Assembly: GCA_963707555.1 (NCBI GenBank)
Contig: CAVPQM010000020.1
Coordinates: 62,001 to 126,000 of the forward strand
Length of the DNA stretch: 64,000 nucleotides
Reading direction: 5' to 3'
DNA from: JAFAFN01 sp963707555
GTDB taxonomy: Bacteria > Actinomycetota > Acidimicrobiia > Acidimicrobiales > Microtrichaceae
Part shown: positions 8,731-15,929 of the stretch, piece after piece
Position numbering within the stretch: the stretch's first letter is position 1
How the letters are laid out: each line of letters begins with the position of its first letter
The notes under the pieces: model-generated
Seen by the model: the letters and a program-made list of their open reading frames with translations, nothing else
Told to the model about the DNA's origin: nothing
Database searches by the model: none
Position numbers and translations under genes: made by a program

Positions 8731-8752
8731 GAACTGGAACAGGTTCCAGTTC
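8731..8752. promoter_or_regulatory. Perfect palindrome resembling a KstR-type TetR operator
   Basis: GAACTGGAAC-AG-GTTCCAGTTC is a perfect 10-2-10 inverted repeat. Its core TGGAACAGGTTCCA fits the mycobacterial KstR consensus TNNAACNNGTTNNA. It ends 6 bases before a TACGCT -10 box and 19 bases before the GTG of the acyl-CoA dehydrogenase gene, so a bound repressor would block the promoter. Confidence 0.75.
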
Positions 8753-8758
8753 TGTGGC

Positions 8759-8764
8759 GTACGC
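8759..8764 (+). promoter_or_regulatory. -10 box (TACGCT) of a leaderless acyl-CoA dehydrogenase gene
   Basis: TACGCT lies 7 bases before the GTG at 8772, with no Shine-Dalgarno between. This fits a leaderless transcript and decides the start in favour of 8772 over the GTG at 8754, which would lie upstream of the promoter element. Confidence 0.6.
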
Positions 8765-8771
8765 TGCGCCC

Positions 8772-10007
8772 GTGGATTTCGAGGACTCACCAGAGCTGGC
8801 GACGTTCCGTGCCGAGGTCCGGGAGTTCCTGGACGCGCACGCAGTGCTCAAGCGCGGCGACTCGCGCGACTGGTCGCGCAACGGCGCGGCGACCGATCCC
8901 GAGGTGGCGGCGGACTATCGGGCTCGTTGCCACGCCTGGCAACGGCTCCTGTTCGACGAAGGCTGGGCAGGTCTCACCTGGCCCGAGCGCTTCGGCGGCC
9001 GCGGCCTCAGCGCGGCGTACCAGGTCGTGTTCAACCAGGAGCTCGCTCGCTACGACACGACCTCCGGGTTCCTGACCGCCGCCCAGGCGCTCGTCGGGCC
9101 GACGCTCATGCAGCACGGGTCCGCCGAGCAGCAGGCTCGGTACATCGCCCCGCTGCTCTCGGGCGAGGAGTCGTGGTGCCAGCTCTTCTCCGAGCCGGGT
9201 GCCGGCTCCGATCTGGCGGCCATGGCGACCCGTGCGGTGTTCGACGACGCGACCGACGAGTGGGTGGTCAACGGCCAGAAGGTCTGGACCTCGAGCGCGC
9301 AGCACGCCGCGTTCGGCATCCTCGTCGCACGAACCGATCCCGACGTCCCCAAGCACGAGGGCCTGACGTTCTTCATCGTCGACATGGACACGCCGGGCAT
9401 CGAGGTGCGCCCGCTCGTGCAGGCGCAGGGCGTGGCGCACTTCAACGAGGTGTTCCTCTCCGATGTCCGCATCCCGGCGGACAACGTCGTCGGGCAGGTC
9501 GGCAACGGCTGGAAGGTCACCCGCACGACCCTGAAGTCCGAGAGCTCGATGATCTCGGGTGCCGGTCAGGCAACCGGCTACGCCGCCGTGCTGTCGACGG
9601 TGCGACGCGTCGGGCTGGAGAACGATCCGATCATCCGCCAGCGACTCGCCCGGGTCTGGACCGACGAGCACATCCTCAAGTGGATGGGCTGGCGCAGCCA
9701 GACCGCGGTGATGACCGGACGCTACGAGCTGGCGCTGCACGGCTCGTTGCTGAAGAACTTCTTCACCCGATCGCTGGCACACCGCGTCGAGCTCGCCGTC
9801 GACGTGGAAGGCGCCGAGGGCATGCTCTGGCACGACGCCGAGGGCGACGGCTTCTGGCAGTACCAGTGCCTGAACCAGTTCGCCTCACGCATCGGCGGCG
9901 GCACCGAAGAGGTCCACCGGAACAACCTGGGCGAGCAGGCGCTCGGTCTGCCCCGCGAGCCGTCGGTGGACCGCGAGCTGCCCTGGACCCAGACGAAGCG
10001 TTCCTGA
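8772..10007 (+). CDS. Acyl-CoA dehydrogenase family protein (FadE type)
   Basis: The product is 411 aa. The GTG at 8772 is chosen because a TACGCT -10 box lies 7 bases upstream. The three-domain ACAD fold is evident: N-terminal helices (AEVREFLDAH), the mid-domain flavin/substrate motif CQLFSEPGAGSDLAAMATRA, VNGQKVWTSSAQHA, FNEVFLSDVRIPADNVVG, and the C-terminal GGGTEEVHRNNLGEQALGLPREP. It oxidises an acyl-CoA to the enoyl-CoA using FAD. The KstR-like palindrome and the steroid-gene neighbours suggest a steroid or side-chain CoA thioester substrate; that is inference. Confidence 0.85.
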   Translation: MDFEDSPELATFRAEVREFLDAHAVLKRGDSRDWSRNGAATDPEVAADYRARCHAWQRLLFDEGWAGLTWPERFGGRGLSAAYQVVFNQELARYDTTSGFLTAAQALVGPTLMQHGSAEQQARYIAPLLSGEESWCQLFSEPGAGSDLAAMATRAVFDDATDEWVVNGQKVWTSSAQHAAFGILVARTDPDVPKHEGLTFFIVDMDTPGIEVRPLVQAQGVAHFNEVFLSDVRIPADNVVGQVGNGWKVTRTTLKSESSMISGAGQATGYAAVLSTVRRVGLENDPIIRQRLARVWTDEHILKWMGWRSQTAVMTGRYELALHGSLLKNFFTRSLAHRVELAVDVEGAEGMLWHDAEGDGFWQYQCLNQFASRIGGGTEEVHRNNLGEQALGLPREPSVDRELPWTQTKRS

Positions 10008-10047
10008 CCGACCGACCGACCGACCGACTGGCCGACCGACTGGTCGG
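10006..10047. repeat. GACC tetranucleotide repeat after the acyl-CoA dehydrogenase gene
   Basis: Immediately after the stop the sequence consists of repeated GACC/GACT units (about ten, slightly degenerate). It is non-coding and precedes the SDR gene at 10099. The repeat could vary in length between strains. Confidence 0.7.
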
Positions 10048-10098
10048 ACCGACGAACGACAGGATCGCCGAGGGCGGTCCGCCGACAGGGGGATGCAC

Positions 10099-10911
10099 AT
10101 GTTGCTCGAGGGCAGGACCGCAGTGGTGACCGGGATCGGACCCGGCATGGGGCGCGACATCTCGCTGGGCCTCGCCCGCGAAGGCGCGGATGTCGTGCTG
10201 GTGGCCCGCTCAGAGAAGGTCGTGCCCTCGGTCGCCGAGGAGATCGAGGCGCTCGGACGCAGGGCGTTCCCGGTGTACGGCAACATCGCCAAGGCCGAGG
10301 AGTGCGCTCGAATCGCCGAGGAGACCGCAGCGGCGGTCGGCGACGGCGGCATCGACATCCTGGTGAACTCCGCGTTCCACGGCGGCGAGCACGTCCGCTT
10401 CGAGGACGCGGATCTGTCACGGTGGCATCGGCCGGTCGACATCAACTACTTCGGGACCTTGCAGCTCACCCAGGCGATGCTGCCGCTGCTCAAGGCCGCC
10501 TCGGCTCGCACCGGGGACGCCCGCATCGTGATGATCAACACGATGTCGACCCAGTGGCTCGAGAAGGGCGCCGCGTCCTACGCGGGCTCCAAGGCTGCGC
10601 TCGGTGCAGCGACCAAGACGCTGGCCCTCGAGCTCGGCGAGTACGGCATCAGGGTCAACGCGGTGCATCCCGGCTACATCTGGGGCGACAGCGTCAAGAT
10701 CTACTTCGAGTGGCAGGCCACCGACCGCGGCGGTGACGCGACGTGGCAGGACATCTACGACGAGCGCGCGGCCGAGACGGCCCTCGGCTACCTGCCGCAC
10801 TCCTCCGAGATCGCCGGTGCCGTGGTGTTCTTCGCGTCGCCGCTGGCCAAGTGCGTCACCGGGACCGCACTGCCGGTGAACGCGGGGCACTGGATGCCCC
10901 CGAGCGCCTAG
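10099..10911 (+). CDS. Short-chain dehydrogenase/reductase (SDR)
   Basis: The product is 270 aa. Two ATGs lie 6 bases apart; the second (10099) has aggggg at correct spacing, whereas the first overlaps it. Classical SDR features are present: TGIGPGMG for NAD(P) binding near the N-terminus, LVNSA, catalytic Ser region (MINTMSTQW) and YAGSK with Tyr and Lys, then VNAVHPGYIWG. Substrate specificity is not readable. It follows the acyl-CoA dehydrogenase in the same direction, so it may act on a hydroxyacyl-CoA or steroid intermediate. Its stop overlaps the stop of the convergent LapA gene by 4 bases. Confidence 0.85.
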   Translation: MLLEGRTAVVTGIGPGMGRDISLGLAREGADVVLVARSEKVVPSVAEEIEALGRRAFPVYGNIAKAEECARIAEETAAAVGDGGIDILVNSAFHGGEHVRFEDADLSRWHRPVDINYFGTLQLTQAMLPLLKAASARTGDARIVMINTMSTQWLEKGAASYAGSKAALGAATKTLALELGEYGIRVNAVHPGYIWGDSVKIYFEWQATDRGGDATWQDIYDERAAETALGYLPHSSEIAGAVVFFASPLAKCVTGTALPVNAGHWMPPSA

Positions 10912-11192
10912 CGATCGGCGCGTCGCTCCTTGCGTCGCGTGCGTCGGCGGGCGAACACGGCGACCGTGCCGACCACCCCGCCCAGGAGCGCGGTGCCGGT
11001 CAGCGTGATCCACAGCGGCACGTTCTCCATCGAGAAGAACAGGAAGTTGACGGTCACCTGCTGGCGGTTCGACAGGATGAACGCGATCAGGATGATCCCG
11101 AGCAGCCCGCCGACCAGGAGCTTCGGGCTCGCACGGAATCCGTGGTTCTCGCCGGTCGACTCGAGCTGGCGCTTGTTGGGAAGGTCGGCCAT
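10908..11192 (-). CDS. LapA (DUF1049)-domain small membrane protein
   Basis: The product is 94 aa. The ATG at 11192 is favoured by ggag 6-7 bases upstream; an ATG 12 bases earlier is possible. Two transmembrane helices are evident (LLVGGLLGIILIAFILSN and PLWITLTGTALLGGVVGTVAVF), separated by RQQVTVNFLFFSMENV, the characteristic loop of LapA-domain proteins, and followed by an Arg-rich cytoplasmic tail. E. coli LapA takes part in LPS assembly regulation, but Gram-positive members have no known role. Confidence 0.8.
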   Translation of the reverse strand: MADLPNKRQLESTGENHGFRASPKLLVGGLLGIILIAFILSNRQQVTVNFLFFSMENVPLWITLTGTALLGGVVGTVAVFARRRTRRKERRADR

Positions 11193-11258
11193 GGGGGTCT
11201 CCAACGGGGGGTGCTGCGCCGGCAGGACGCGGGCGTCACGCTCAGGATACGGAGTGCC

Positions 11259-12110
11259 TCACTCCGCCGGGTCGACCCACTCGGCGATCAGCCGGGCCTG
11301 CTCCTCGAGCACCGGCATCACCTGCTCCGCGGGAGCTGACGGCAGGCGGAACACGCACTCGGTGACGCCGATCTGGGCGAAGTGCTCGAGCTTCGCGCCG
11401 CTGGGATGCGACCCGAACGGCACGATCTGCATCGCGTCGGGATCCCGGCCCGCATCGGCGACGGCCTGCTTGAAACGCGGGATCTGCTCGGCCAGGCCCG
11501 CACCGCCGATCGGGATCCAGCCGTCCGCGTACTCGGCGATGTGGGCGAACAGCTTGGGCCCGGCGCCACCGCCGACGAGCACCGGGACGTGCGCGTCGGG
11601 CTTGGGCCACGACCAGGTCTCGGGGAACGAGACGTACTTCCCGTCGAACGAGGCGACCTCGTCGTTCCAGAGGGTCTGCATGGCGAGCATGTGCTCGCGG
11701 GTGTGGGCCCGGCGCGTCCGGTAGTCGACGCCGTGGTCCTCCATCTCGTCCTCGTTCCAGCCGAATCCGACCCCGAACTCGAAGCGTCCCCCGGAGAGGT
11801 TCTGGAGCGTCGCGATGGCCTTCGCGGTCACGAGCGGTTCACGCTGTGCCGGCAGCATCACACCGGTGCCGAGTCGGATCGTGTGGGTCAGCGACGCAGC
11901 CGCCGCGAGCGCGATCAACGGGTCGACCGAGCGCTTGTACTCCTCGGCCAGCTCCGCGTCGCCCGTGGGCGGTGGTGTGCGACGGCTGGTGGGGATGTGG
12001 GTGTGCTCGGGGATCCAGAGCGAGTCGAAGCCGAGCTGCTCGGCGGCCACCGCCAGGTCCGGGACCTGCATCGACTGGTCGGTTGCGAAGATCGTGACGC
12101 CGAATCGCAC
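11259..12110 (-). CDS. LLM-class F420-dependent oxidoreductase
   Basis: The product is 283 aa; the start is a GTG with agggggac upstream. The TIM-barrel signature of luciferase-like monooxygenases is clear: MRFGVTIFATDQSMQV, FDSLWIPEHTHIPTSR, IRLGTGVMLPAQREPLVTAKAIATL, GGRFEFGVGFGWNEDEM and VPVLVGGGAGPKLFAHIAEYADGW. Actinobacterial members of this type use cofactor F420 for hydride transfer; several are in the KstR steroid regulons of mycobacteria. A CTGAC-N5-GTCAG palindrome and TAGCCT -10 box lie upstream. Confidence 0.85.
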   Translation of the reverse strand: MRFGVTIFATDQSMQVPDLAVAAEQLGFDSLWIPEHTHIPTSRRTPPPTGDAELAEEYKRSVDPLIALAAAASLTHTIRLGTGVMLPAQREPLVTAKAIATLQNLSGGRFEFGVGFGWNEDEMEDHGVDYRTRRAHTREHMLAMQTLWNDEVASFDGKYVSFPETWSWPKPDAHVPVLVGGGAGPKLFAHIAEYADGWIPIGGAGLAEQIPRFKQAVADAGRDPDAMQIVPFGSHPSGAKLEHFAQIGVTECVFRLPSAPAEQVMPVLEEQARLIAEWVDPAE

Positions 12111-12171
12111 GGGTCCCCCTGGGTCGCTGCCGGGCGACGCCGATGAGCGGCGACGCGGATGAGAGCGGCCC

Positions 12172-12204
12172 AGGCTAGATCAGAGGATCTGACGGGTCGT
12201 CAGA
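12172..12204 (-). promoter_or_regulatory. Promoter and CTGAC-N5-GTCAG operator of the LLM oxidoreductase gene
   Basis: TCTGACG-GGT-CGTCAGA (12188-12204) is a perfect 7-3-7 palindrome. On the minus strand it is followed 10 bases later by TAGCCT (12172-12177), a -10 box pointing at the LLM gene 62 bases downstream. The palindrome also overlaps the last codons of the small membrane protein gene. The same motif is found before an SDR gene and a fadE30-like gene. Confidence 0.7.
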
Positions 12205-12421
12205 TGTTGTCGAGGGGTGTGCCGGAGCTGCTCGGGTGCGCCGCCCTGGAGCGGTTCGTGTTGAGCGTGACCTCGAGCAGGTCGACCCAGTGGGCCTCGG
12301 TCGTGGCGCTCGCCGAGCGACGACCGTCGCGGAACCCCACGCGGTATCCCAGGTACGCCCCCAGGAAGAGGCAGCCGATCGTGACGACGACGCCTGCGGT
12401 GATGAGGAGGAAGGTGACCAC
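12200..12421 (-). CDS. Small single-span membrane protein, unknown function
   Basis: The product is 73 aa. The GTG at 12421 is preceded by ggag at 7 bases. The N-terminus is one long hydrophobic helix (VVTFLLITAGVVVTIGCLFL, then GAYLGYRVG), so this is a membrane protein with a polar, probably cytoplasmic, tail (RDGRRSASATTEAHWVDLLE...). No domain is recognised. An open frame upstream of the GTG lacks support. Confidence 0.5.
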   Translation of the reverse strand: MVTFLLITAGVVVTIGCLFLGAYLGYRVGFRDGRRSASATTEAHWVDLLEVTLNTNRSRAAHPSSSGTPLDNI

Positions 12422-12573
12422 GTGACGGCTCCGTGGGGGAAGGGGCTGCAGCTGGTCGGCTGTCCGGTCCGGCGGCCGGTCCACACATGTGTAGCCGCAA
12501 GGTGGCGTCGCGACCCAAACCCCGACGGTGAACATCGTGTGTCCGGCGCCGCACCCGTGGTTTGTGCTCGAAC

Positions 12574-12588
12574 CTGACGCAGTGTCAG
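12574..12588 (+). promoter_or_regulatory. CTGAC-N5-GTCAG operator at the SDR promoter
   Basis: CTGAC-GCAGT-GTCAG ends 9 bases before the ATG at 12598. There is no Shine-Dalgarno in the gap, so the transcript is probably leaderless and the palindrome overlaps the -10 region. The half-sites are the same as at 12189-12203 and 21055-21069. Confidence 0.7.
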
Positions 12589-12597
12589 ATTCTTGGC

Positions 12598-13506
12598 ATG
12601 GGAATCTGCGACGGACGTGTGGTGATCGTGACCGGATCGGGGCGGGGGCTCGGGCGTGCGCATGCCCTGGCGTTCGCCGCCGAGGGGGCCAAGGTCGTGG
12701 TCAACGACCTCGGCGTGGCGCAGGACGGGTCCGACCCGTCGGACACGCCGGCTCAGCAGGTGGTCGACGAGATCGTCGCCGCGGGCGGCGAGGCCATCAC
12801 CTCGAGCCACGACGTCGCCGACTGGGACGCGGCGGGCGAGATGGTGCAGTCCGCGATCGATGCCTTCGGTGGTCTCGACGTCGTGGTCAACAACGCGGGC
12901 ATCGTGCGCGACCGGATGTTCGTGAACTCCGAGCAGGACGAGTGGGAGGCGGTGCTGCGGGTCCACGTGCTCGGCCACGCCGCCCCGGCACGCCATGCGG
13001 CGTCGTACTGGCGCTCGAAGTCCAAGGCCGGTGAGACCGTCCAGGGGCGAATCATCAACACCTCGTCGGGCGCCGGGATCATGGGATCGATCGCCCAGGC
13101 GGCGTACTCGGCGGCCAAGGGCGCCATCGCCAGCCTCACGTTGGTGCAGGCTGCCGAGCTGGGGCGGATCGGCGTCACGGCCAACGCGCTCGCACCGGCG
13201 GCCCGGACCCGGATGACCGAAGAGGCGTTCGCCGACATGATGGCCGAGGTGGGCGAGGACGCCTTCGACGCGATGGATCCCGCCAACGTCTCGCCGCTGG
13301 TGGTGTGGCTCGGCTCGACCGAGTCCGGCGACGTGACCGGGCGCATGTTCGAGGTCGAGGGCGGCATCATCGGCATCGCCGAGGGCTTCCAGCACGGCCC
13401 ACGAGTCGACAAGGGCGCCCGCTGGGAGCCCGCCGAGGTGGGCTCGGTCGTGGCGGACCTGCTGCGCGAGGCGCGCACGCCGGCGCCCGTCTTCGGCGCG
13501 GGCTGA
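12598..13506 (+). CDS. SDR of the MFE-2/17-beta-HSD4-like type
   Basis: The product is 302 aa from the ATG directly after the palindrome. SDR motifs are TGSGRGLGRAHALAFAAEGA for the nucleotide, VVNNAGIVRDRMF, INTSSGAGIMGSIAQ (Ser) and YSAAKGA (Tyr-Lys). The early VVNDLGVAQDGSDPSDTPAQ resembles the dehydrogenase domain of multifunctional enzyme type 2 (3-hydroxyacyl-CoA dehydrogenase / 17-beta-hydroxysteroid dehydrogenase 4), which usually carries VNDLG. A role in hydroxyacyl-CoA oxidation of sterol side chains is plausible. Confidence 0.8.
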   Translation: MGICDGRVVIVTGSGRGLGRAHALAFAAEGAKVVVNDLGVAQDGSDPSDTPAQQVVDEIVAAGGEAITSSHDVADWDAAGEMVQSAIDAFGGLDVVVNNAGIVRDRMFVNSEQDEWEAVLRVHVLGHAAPARHAASYWRSKSKAGETVQGRIINTSSGAGIMGSIAQAAYSAAKGAIASLTLVQAAELGRIGVTANALAPAARTRMTEEAFADMMAEVGEDAFDAMDPANVSPLVVWLGSTESGDVTGRMFEVEGGIIGIAEGFQHGPRVDKGARWEPAEVGSVVADLLREARTPAPVFGAG

Positions 13507-13623
13507 GCAGCAGCTCATCGTCCGGGCGGACAGGGGGCTGGCGCATGAACCGGTCCCTCTGTAGGTTTTTCTGTTGAAGCGTGCACCTGTCCCGGGGCGC
13601 GACCGACACCCCAGGAGATACCC

Positions 13624-14013
13624 ATGCGACGTCGGATGTTCGGCTCGAAGATCCATCGTGCAACCGTGACCGTCGCGAACGTCGAGTACGAGGGTTCGGT
13701 CACGATCGACCAGGACCTGCTCGACGCCGCGGGCATCCTCGAGTGGGAAGAGGTCCACATCTGGGACGTCACCAACGGCAACCGGCTCGCGACCTACGCG
13801 ATCTCGGGGCCGCGCGGTTCCGGCGTGATCGGCATCAACGGCGCAGCGGCGCACCTGATCCACCCCGGTGACCTGGTGATCCTCGCGACGTTCCTCGAGC
13901 TCGAGGACGCCGAGGCGAAGGTGCACGAGCCGACGGCGATCTTCGTCGACGAGCACAACCGGGTGAAGGAGATCCGCCCGGAGATCGTCTCGGTGCCCGG
14001 CCTCACGGCCTGA
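13624..14013 (+). CDS. panD: Aspartate 1-decarboxylase (PanD)
   Basis: The product is 129 aa; the ATG is preceded by aggag. PanD makes beta-alanine from aspartate for pantothenate and CoA synthesis and is a self-cleaving pyruvoyl enzyme. The cleavage site is visible as YEGSVTID (Gly-Ser), and KIHRATVT, the ING-AAAHLIHPGD segment and the FVDEHNRVKEI ending fit the family. Its last codons and TGA are embedded in a 24-base tandem repeat. It stands alone between catabolic genes and a convergent anti-sigma-like gene. Confidence 0.92.
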   Translation: MRRRMFGSKIHRATVTVANVEYEGSVTIDQDLLDAAGILEWEEVHIWDVTNGNRLATYAISGPRGSGVIGINGAAAHLIHPGDLVILATFLELEDAEAKVHEPTAIFVDEHNRVKEIRPEIVSVPGLTA

Positions 14014-14053
14014 GTCAGAGACGGCCTCACGGCCTGAGTCAGAGACGGCCTGA
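13999..14053. repeat. 24-base tandem repeat spanning the panD stop codon
   Basis: The unit at 13999-14022 is repeated exactly at 14023-14046 and continues for 7 more bases. It contains the last codons (GLTA), the TGA and ten following bases. Since 24 is a multiple of three, read-through adds VRDGLTA and then meets a second in-frame TGA. It lies in the convergent junction with the gene ending at 14131. Confidence 0.9.
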
Positions 14054-14130
14054 ACCTCCGCGTTCTGGGTGCGATGATGCCGGTCGACACCGGCGGGAGT
14101 GCACCCGGAACGGGCCGGTGGGGCTCGGGC

Positions 14131-15274
14131 TCAGCGGGCGAGTCGCGCTGCGAGCGCGGTCGCGAGTTCGACCGCCGCAGCTTCCTCGTTCGCGCCGAGC
14201 TCGATGCGGGAGAGGCTGAACAGGGCGGCGCGTCCGTCGACGACGACGACCCCCATGATCGTCCCGTTGCTACGGCCGTTGCCCGGAAACCGGGCGATCC
14301 TGGAGTCGTCCGCACCGGTGACGGGCCGTGGACCGATCTCGTCGGTCACCAGCGTGTCCTCGAGGCCGGTCCTCGCCTCGTCGAGCGATACGACCCGGTA
14401 GGTCGCCTCGCCGACGGAGTCGCCGACCCAGCACGGCTGCGGGCTCATGCGGACGGGTCCGGTCGGATCGTCGGGGTCGATGCCGGTGAGTTCGCGGAGT
14501 TCGTCGCTCGTCAGCAAGGTGCAGCTCGGGTCGTCGGGCGGCGGCGGGAACGGCGTGCCCGGATCGGGCTCGGGTCCCGCGACGTCGCCGATCGTGAAGC
14601 GGCCGACGGCGACCCGCCCGGTGCCGTCCGGCACCACCAGGCGGTAGTCGCCAGGTTCGTCGAGCGGTCGGGTCGAGGTTCCCGTGACATCCCACTCGGG
14701 TGACATCGCACGGTCTTCGGTGACCCCAGGACCGAGGAAGCGCGCCGGTGGTCCGCAGTCGAGGCCCACCTCGTGCTCGAAGAGCCTGAGCTCCCCGTCG
14801 TCCTTCCATATCGCTGCATCCGCGACGAGCAGCCACGCCGAGCCGTCCCACCGGAAGAGGTCGCCGACGGTGCAGTCCCATGACCACGGCCGTTCGTCGT
14901 CGTTGGTGACGGATCCGAGGAACGACGTCAGACGCTCCGGATCGGACCGGAACACGACGTTGACGTCCGCACGCTGTGCCTCGACGGGAGCCGGAACCGT
15001 CACGATCGGGCAGCGGGCCGTCGGTCGGATCCTCCGCCCGGTCGGCATGGAGCCGCGCGGCGTCGTCGTTCCCACCCGTCGCGAGCAGCGTGACGCCGAT
15101 GCCCGCGACGACGACGAGCGCAGCCGCCGTCAGCCACCTCGTCGGACGGTCGAGCGAGCCCCGGACGGGCGACGGGAGCGGAGGTGGCTGAGGGGACTCG
15201 ACGACCGCGTCGGCGCCGAGCCGGTCGAGCGCTCGGGTGATGTCGGCCTCGGGTGCGGAATGCTCGGAGGTCAC
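14131..15274 (-). CDS. Membrane-anchored partner of an ECF sigma factor (anti-sigma-like), frameshifted
   Basis: The corrected product is ~380 aa. The GTG overlaps the stop of the sigma-factor gene (GTGA). The N-terminal ~45 residues are cytoplasmic (ADITRALDRLGADAVVES), then one membrane helix (TRWLTAAALVVVAGIGVTLLA), then an extracellular domain with several cysteines and a Pro-rich linker. Order and topology fit an anti-sigma factor, but the HxxxCxxC zinc motif is absent. Around 15010-15016 one extra base shifts the frame; removing it joins two well-conserved halves. An alternative role is a sigma-controlled surface sensor. Confidence 0.65.
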
Positions 15275-15768
15275 GGGAGCTCCTGTCGTTCCTGAGCGGT
15301 CAACCGTTCGGCGAGTCGTGCGTGTGCGTCACGCAACGTCGAGGAGACGGTGCCGCGGCTGATGCCCAGCACCTCGGCGATCATCGGCTCGGTCAGGTCC
15401 GCGACGTGGCGCAGCACCACGACCTCTCGCATGCGTTCGGGCAGGGGAGCGACCAATTCGGTGAACCGAACGGTGGCGCCCTCGTCGGTGGGCTCCGGCG
15501 CGGGACCGGTGCCAGCGACCACCGCCAGCTCGCGTTCGCGGGTCCTGCGGCGGCCACGCCGCCGCAGAAGGTTCAACGCCACGGTGTAGGTCCATCCGTC
15601 CGGGTTGGACATCTGTCGGACCCGCGACCAGCGGGAGGACGCCCGGGCGAATGCTTCGGCGACGACTTCGTCGGCCTCGTCGTCCGAGCCGCTCGCGATG
15701 CGGATCGATGTGTGCAGCCGCGGGTGCAACCCGAGGTACCACTGCTCGAAGTCGCTCGGCGGTTCCAT
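15271..15768 (-). CDS. ECF-type RNA polymerase sigma factor
   Basis: The product is 165 aa from the ATG at 15768, which has ggaggg 7 bases upstream; an upstream start at 15789 is less likely. Region 2 is seen in DEADEVVAEAFARASSRWSRV and NPDGWTYTVALNLLRRR, and region 4 in LPERMREVVVLRHVADLTEPMIAEVLGISRGTVSSTLRDA (helix-turn-helix). It resembles the SigE/RpoE-like group acting with a membrane anti-sigma. It is coupled by a 4-base overlap to the downstream membrane protein gene. A long inverted repeat lies upstream. Confidence 0.88.
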   Translation of the reverse strand: MEPPSDFEQWYLGLHPRLHTSIRIASGSDDEADEVVAEAFARASSRWSRVRQMSNPDGWTYTVALNLLRRRGRRRTRERELAVVAGTGPAPEPTDEGATVRFTELVAPLPERMREVVVLRHVADLTEPMIAEVLGISRGTVSSTLRDAHARLAERLTAQERQELP

Positions 15769-15837
15769 CCCCACACCCTCCAGAGTCACGAGGCTGTCAG
15801 AACGCGGGGTCGCACGGCAGTCCTCCCTCGAAAACGA

Positions 15838-15889
15838 CGAACTCGGTGCGTTCGAACCGGCCGGAGCCGGCGCGATCGCACCGAGTTCG
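15838..15889. terminator. Long inverted repeat between the thiolase and sigma-factor genes
   Basis: CGAACTCGGTGCG (15838-15850) and CGCACCGAGTTCG (15877-15889) form a perfect 13-base stem around a 26-base loop that itself holds a small CCGG-rich hairpin. It begins 40 bases beyond the stop of the thiolase gene and ends 70 bases upstream of the sigma start, so it may be a terminator for the former or a leader structure for the latter. Confidence 0.5.
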
Positions 15890-15929
15890 CTCCTCTCAGC
15901 GAGGGTGAGCGTTCAGGTGTGGCGCGAGC

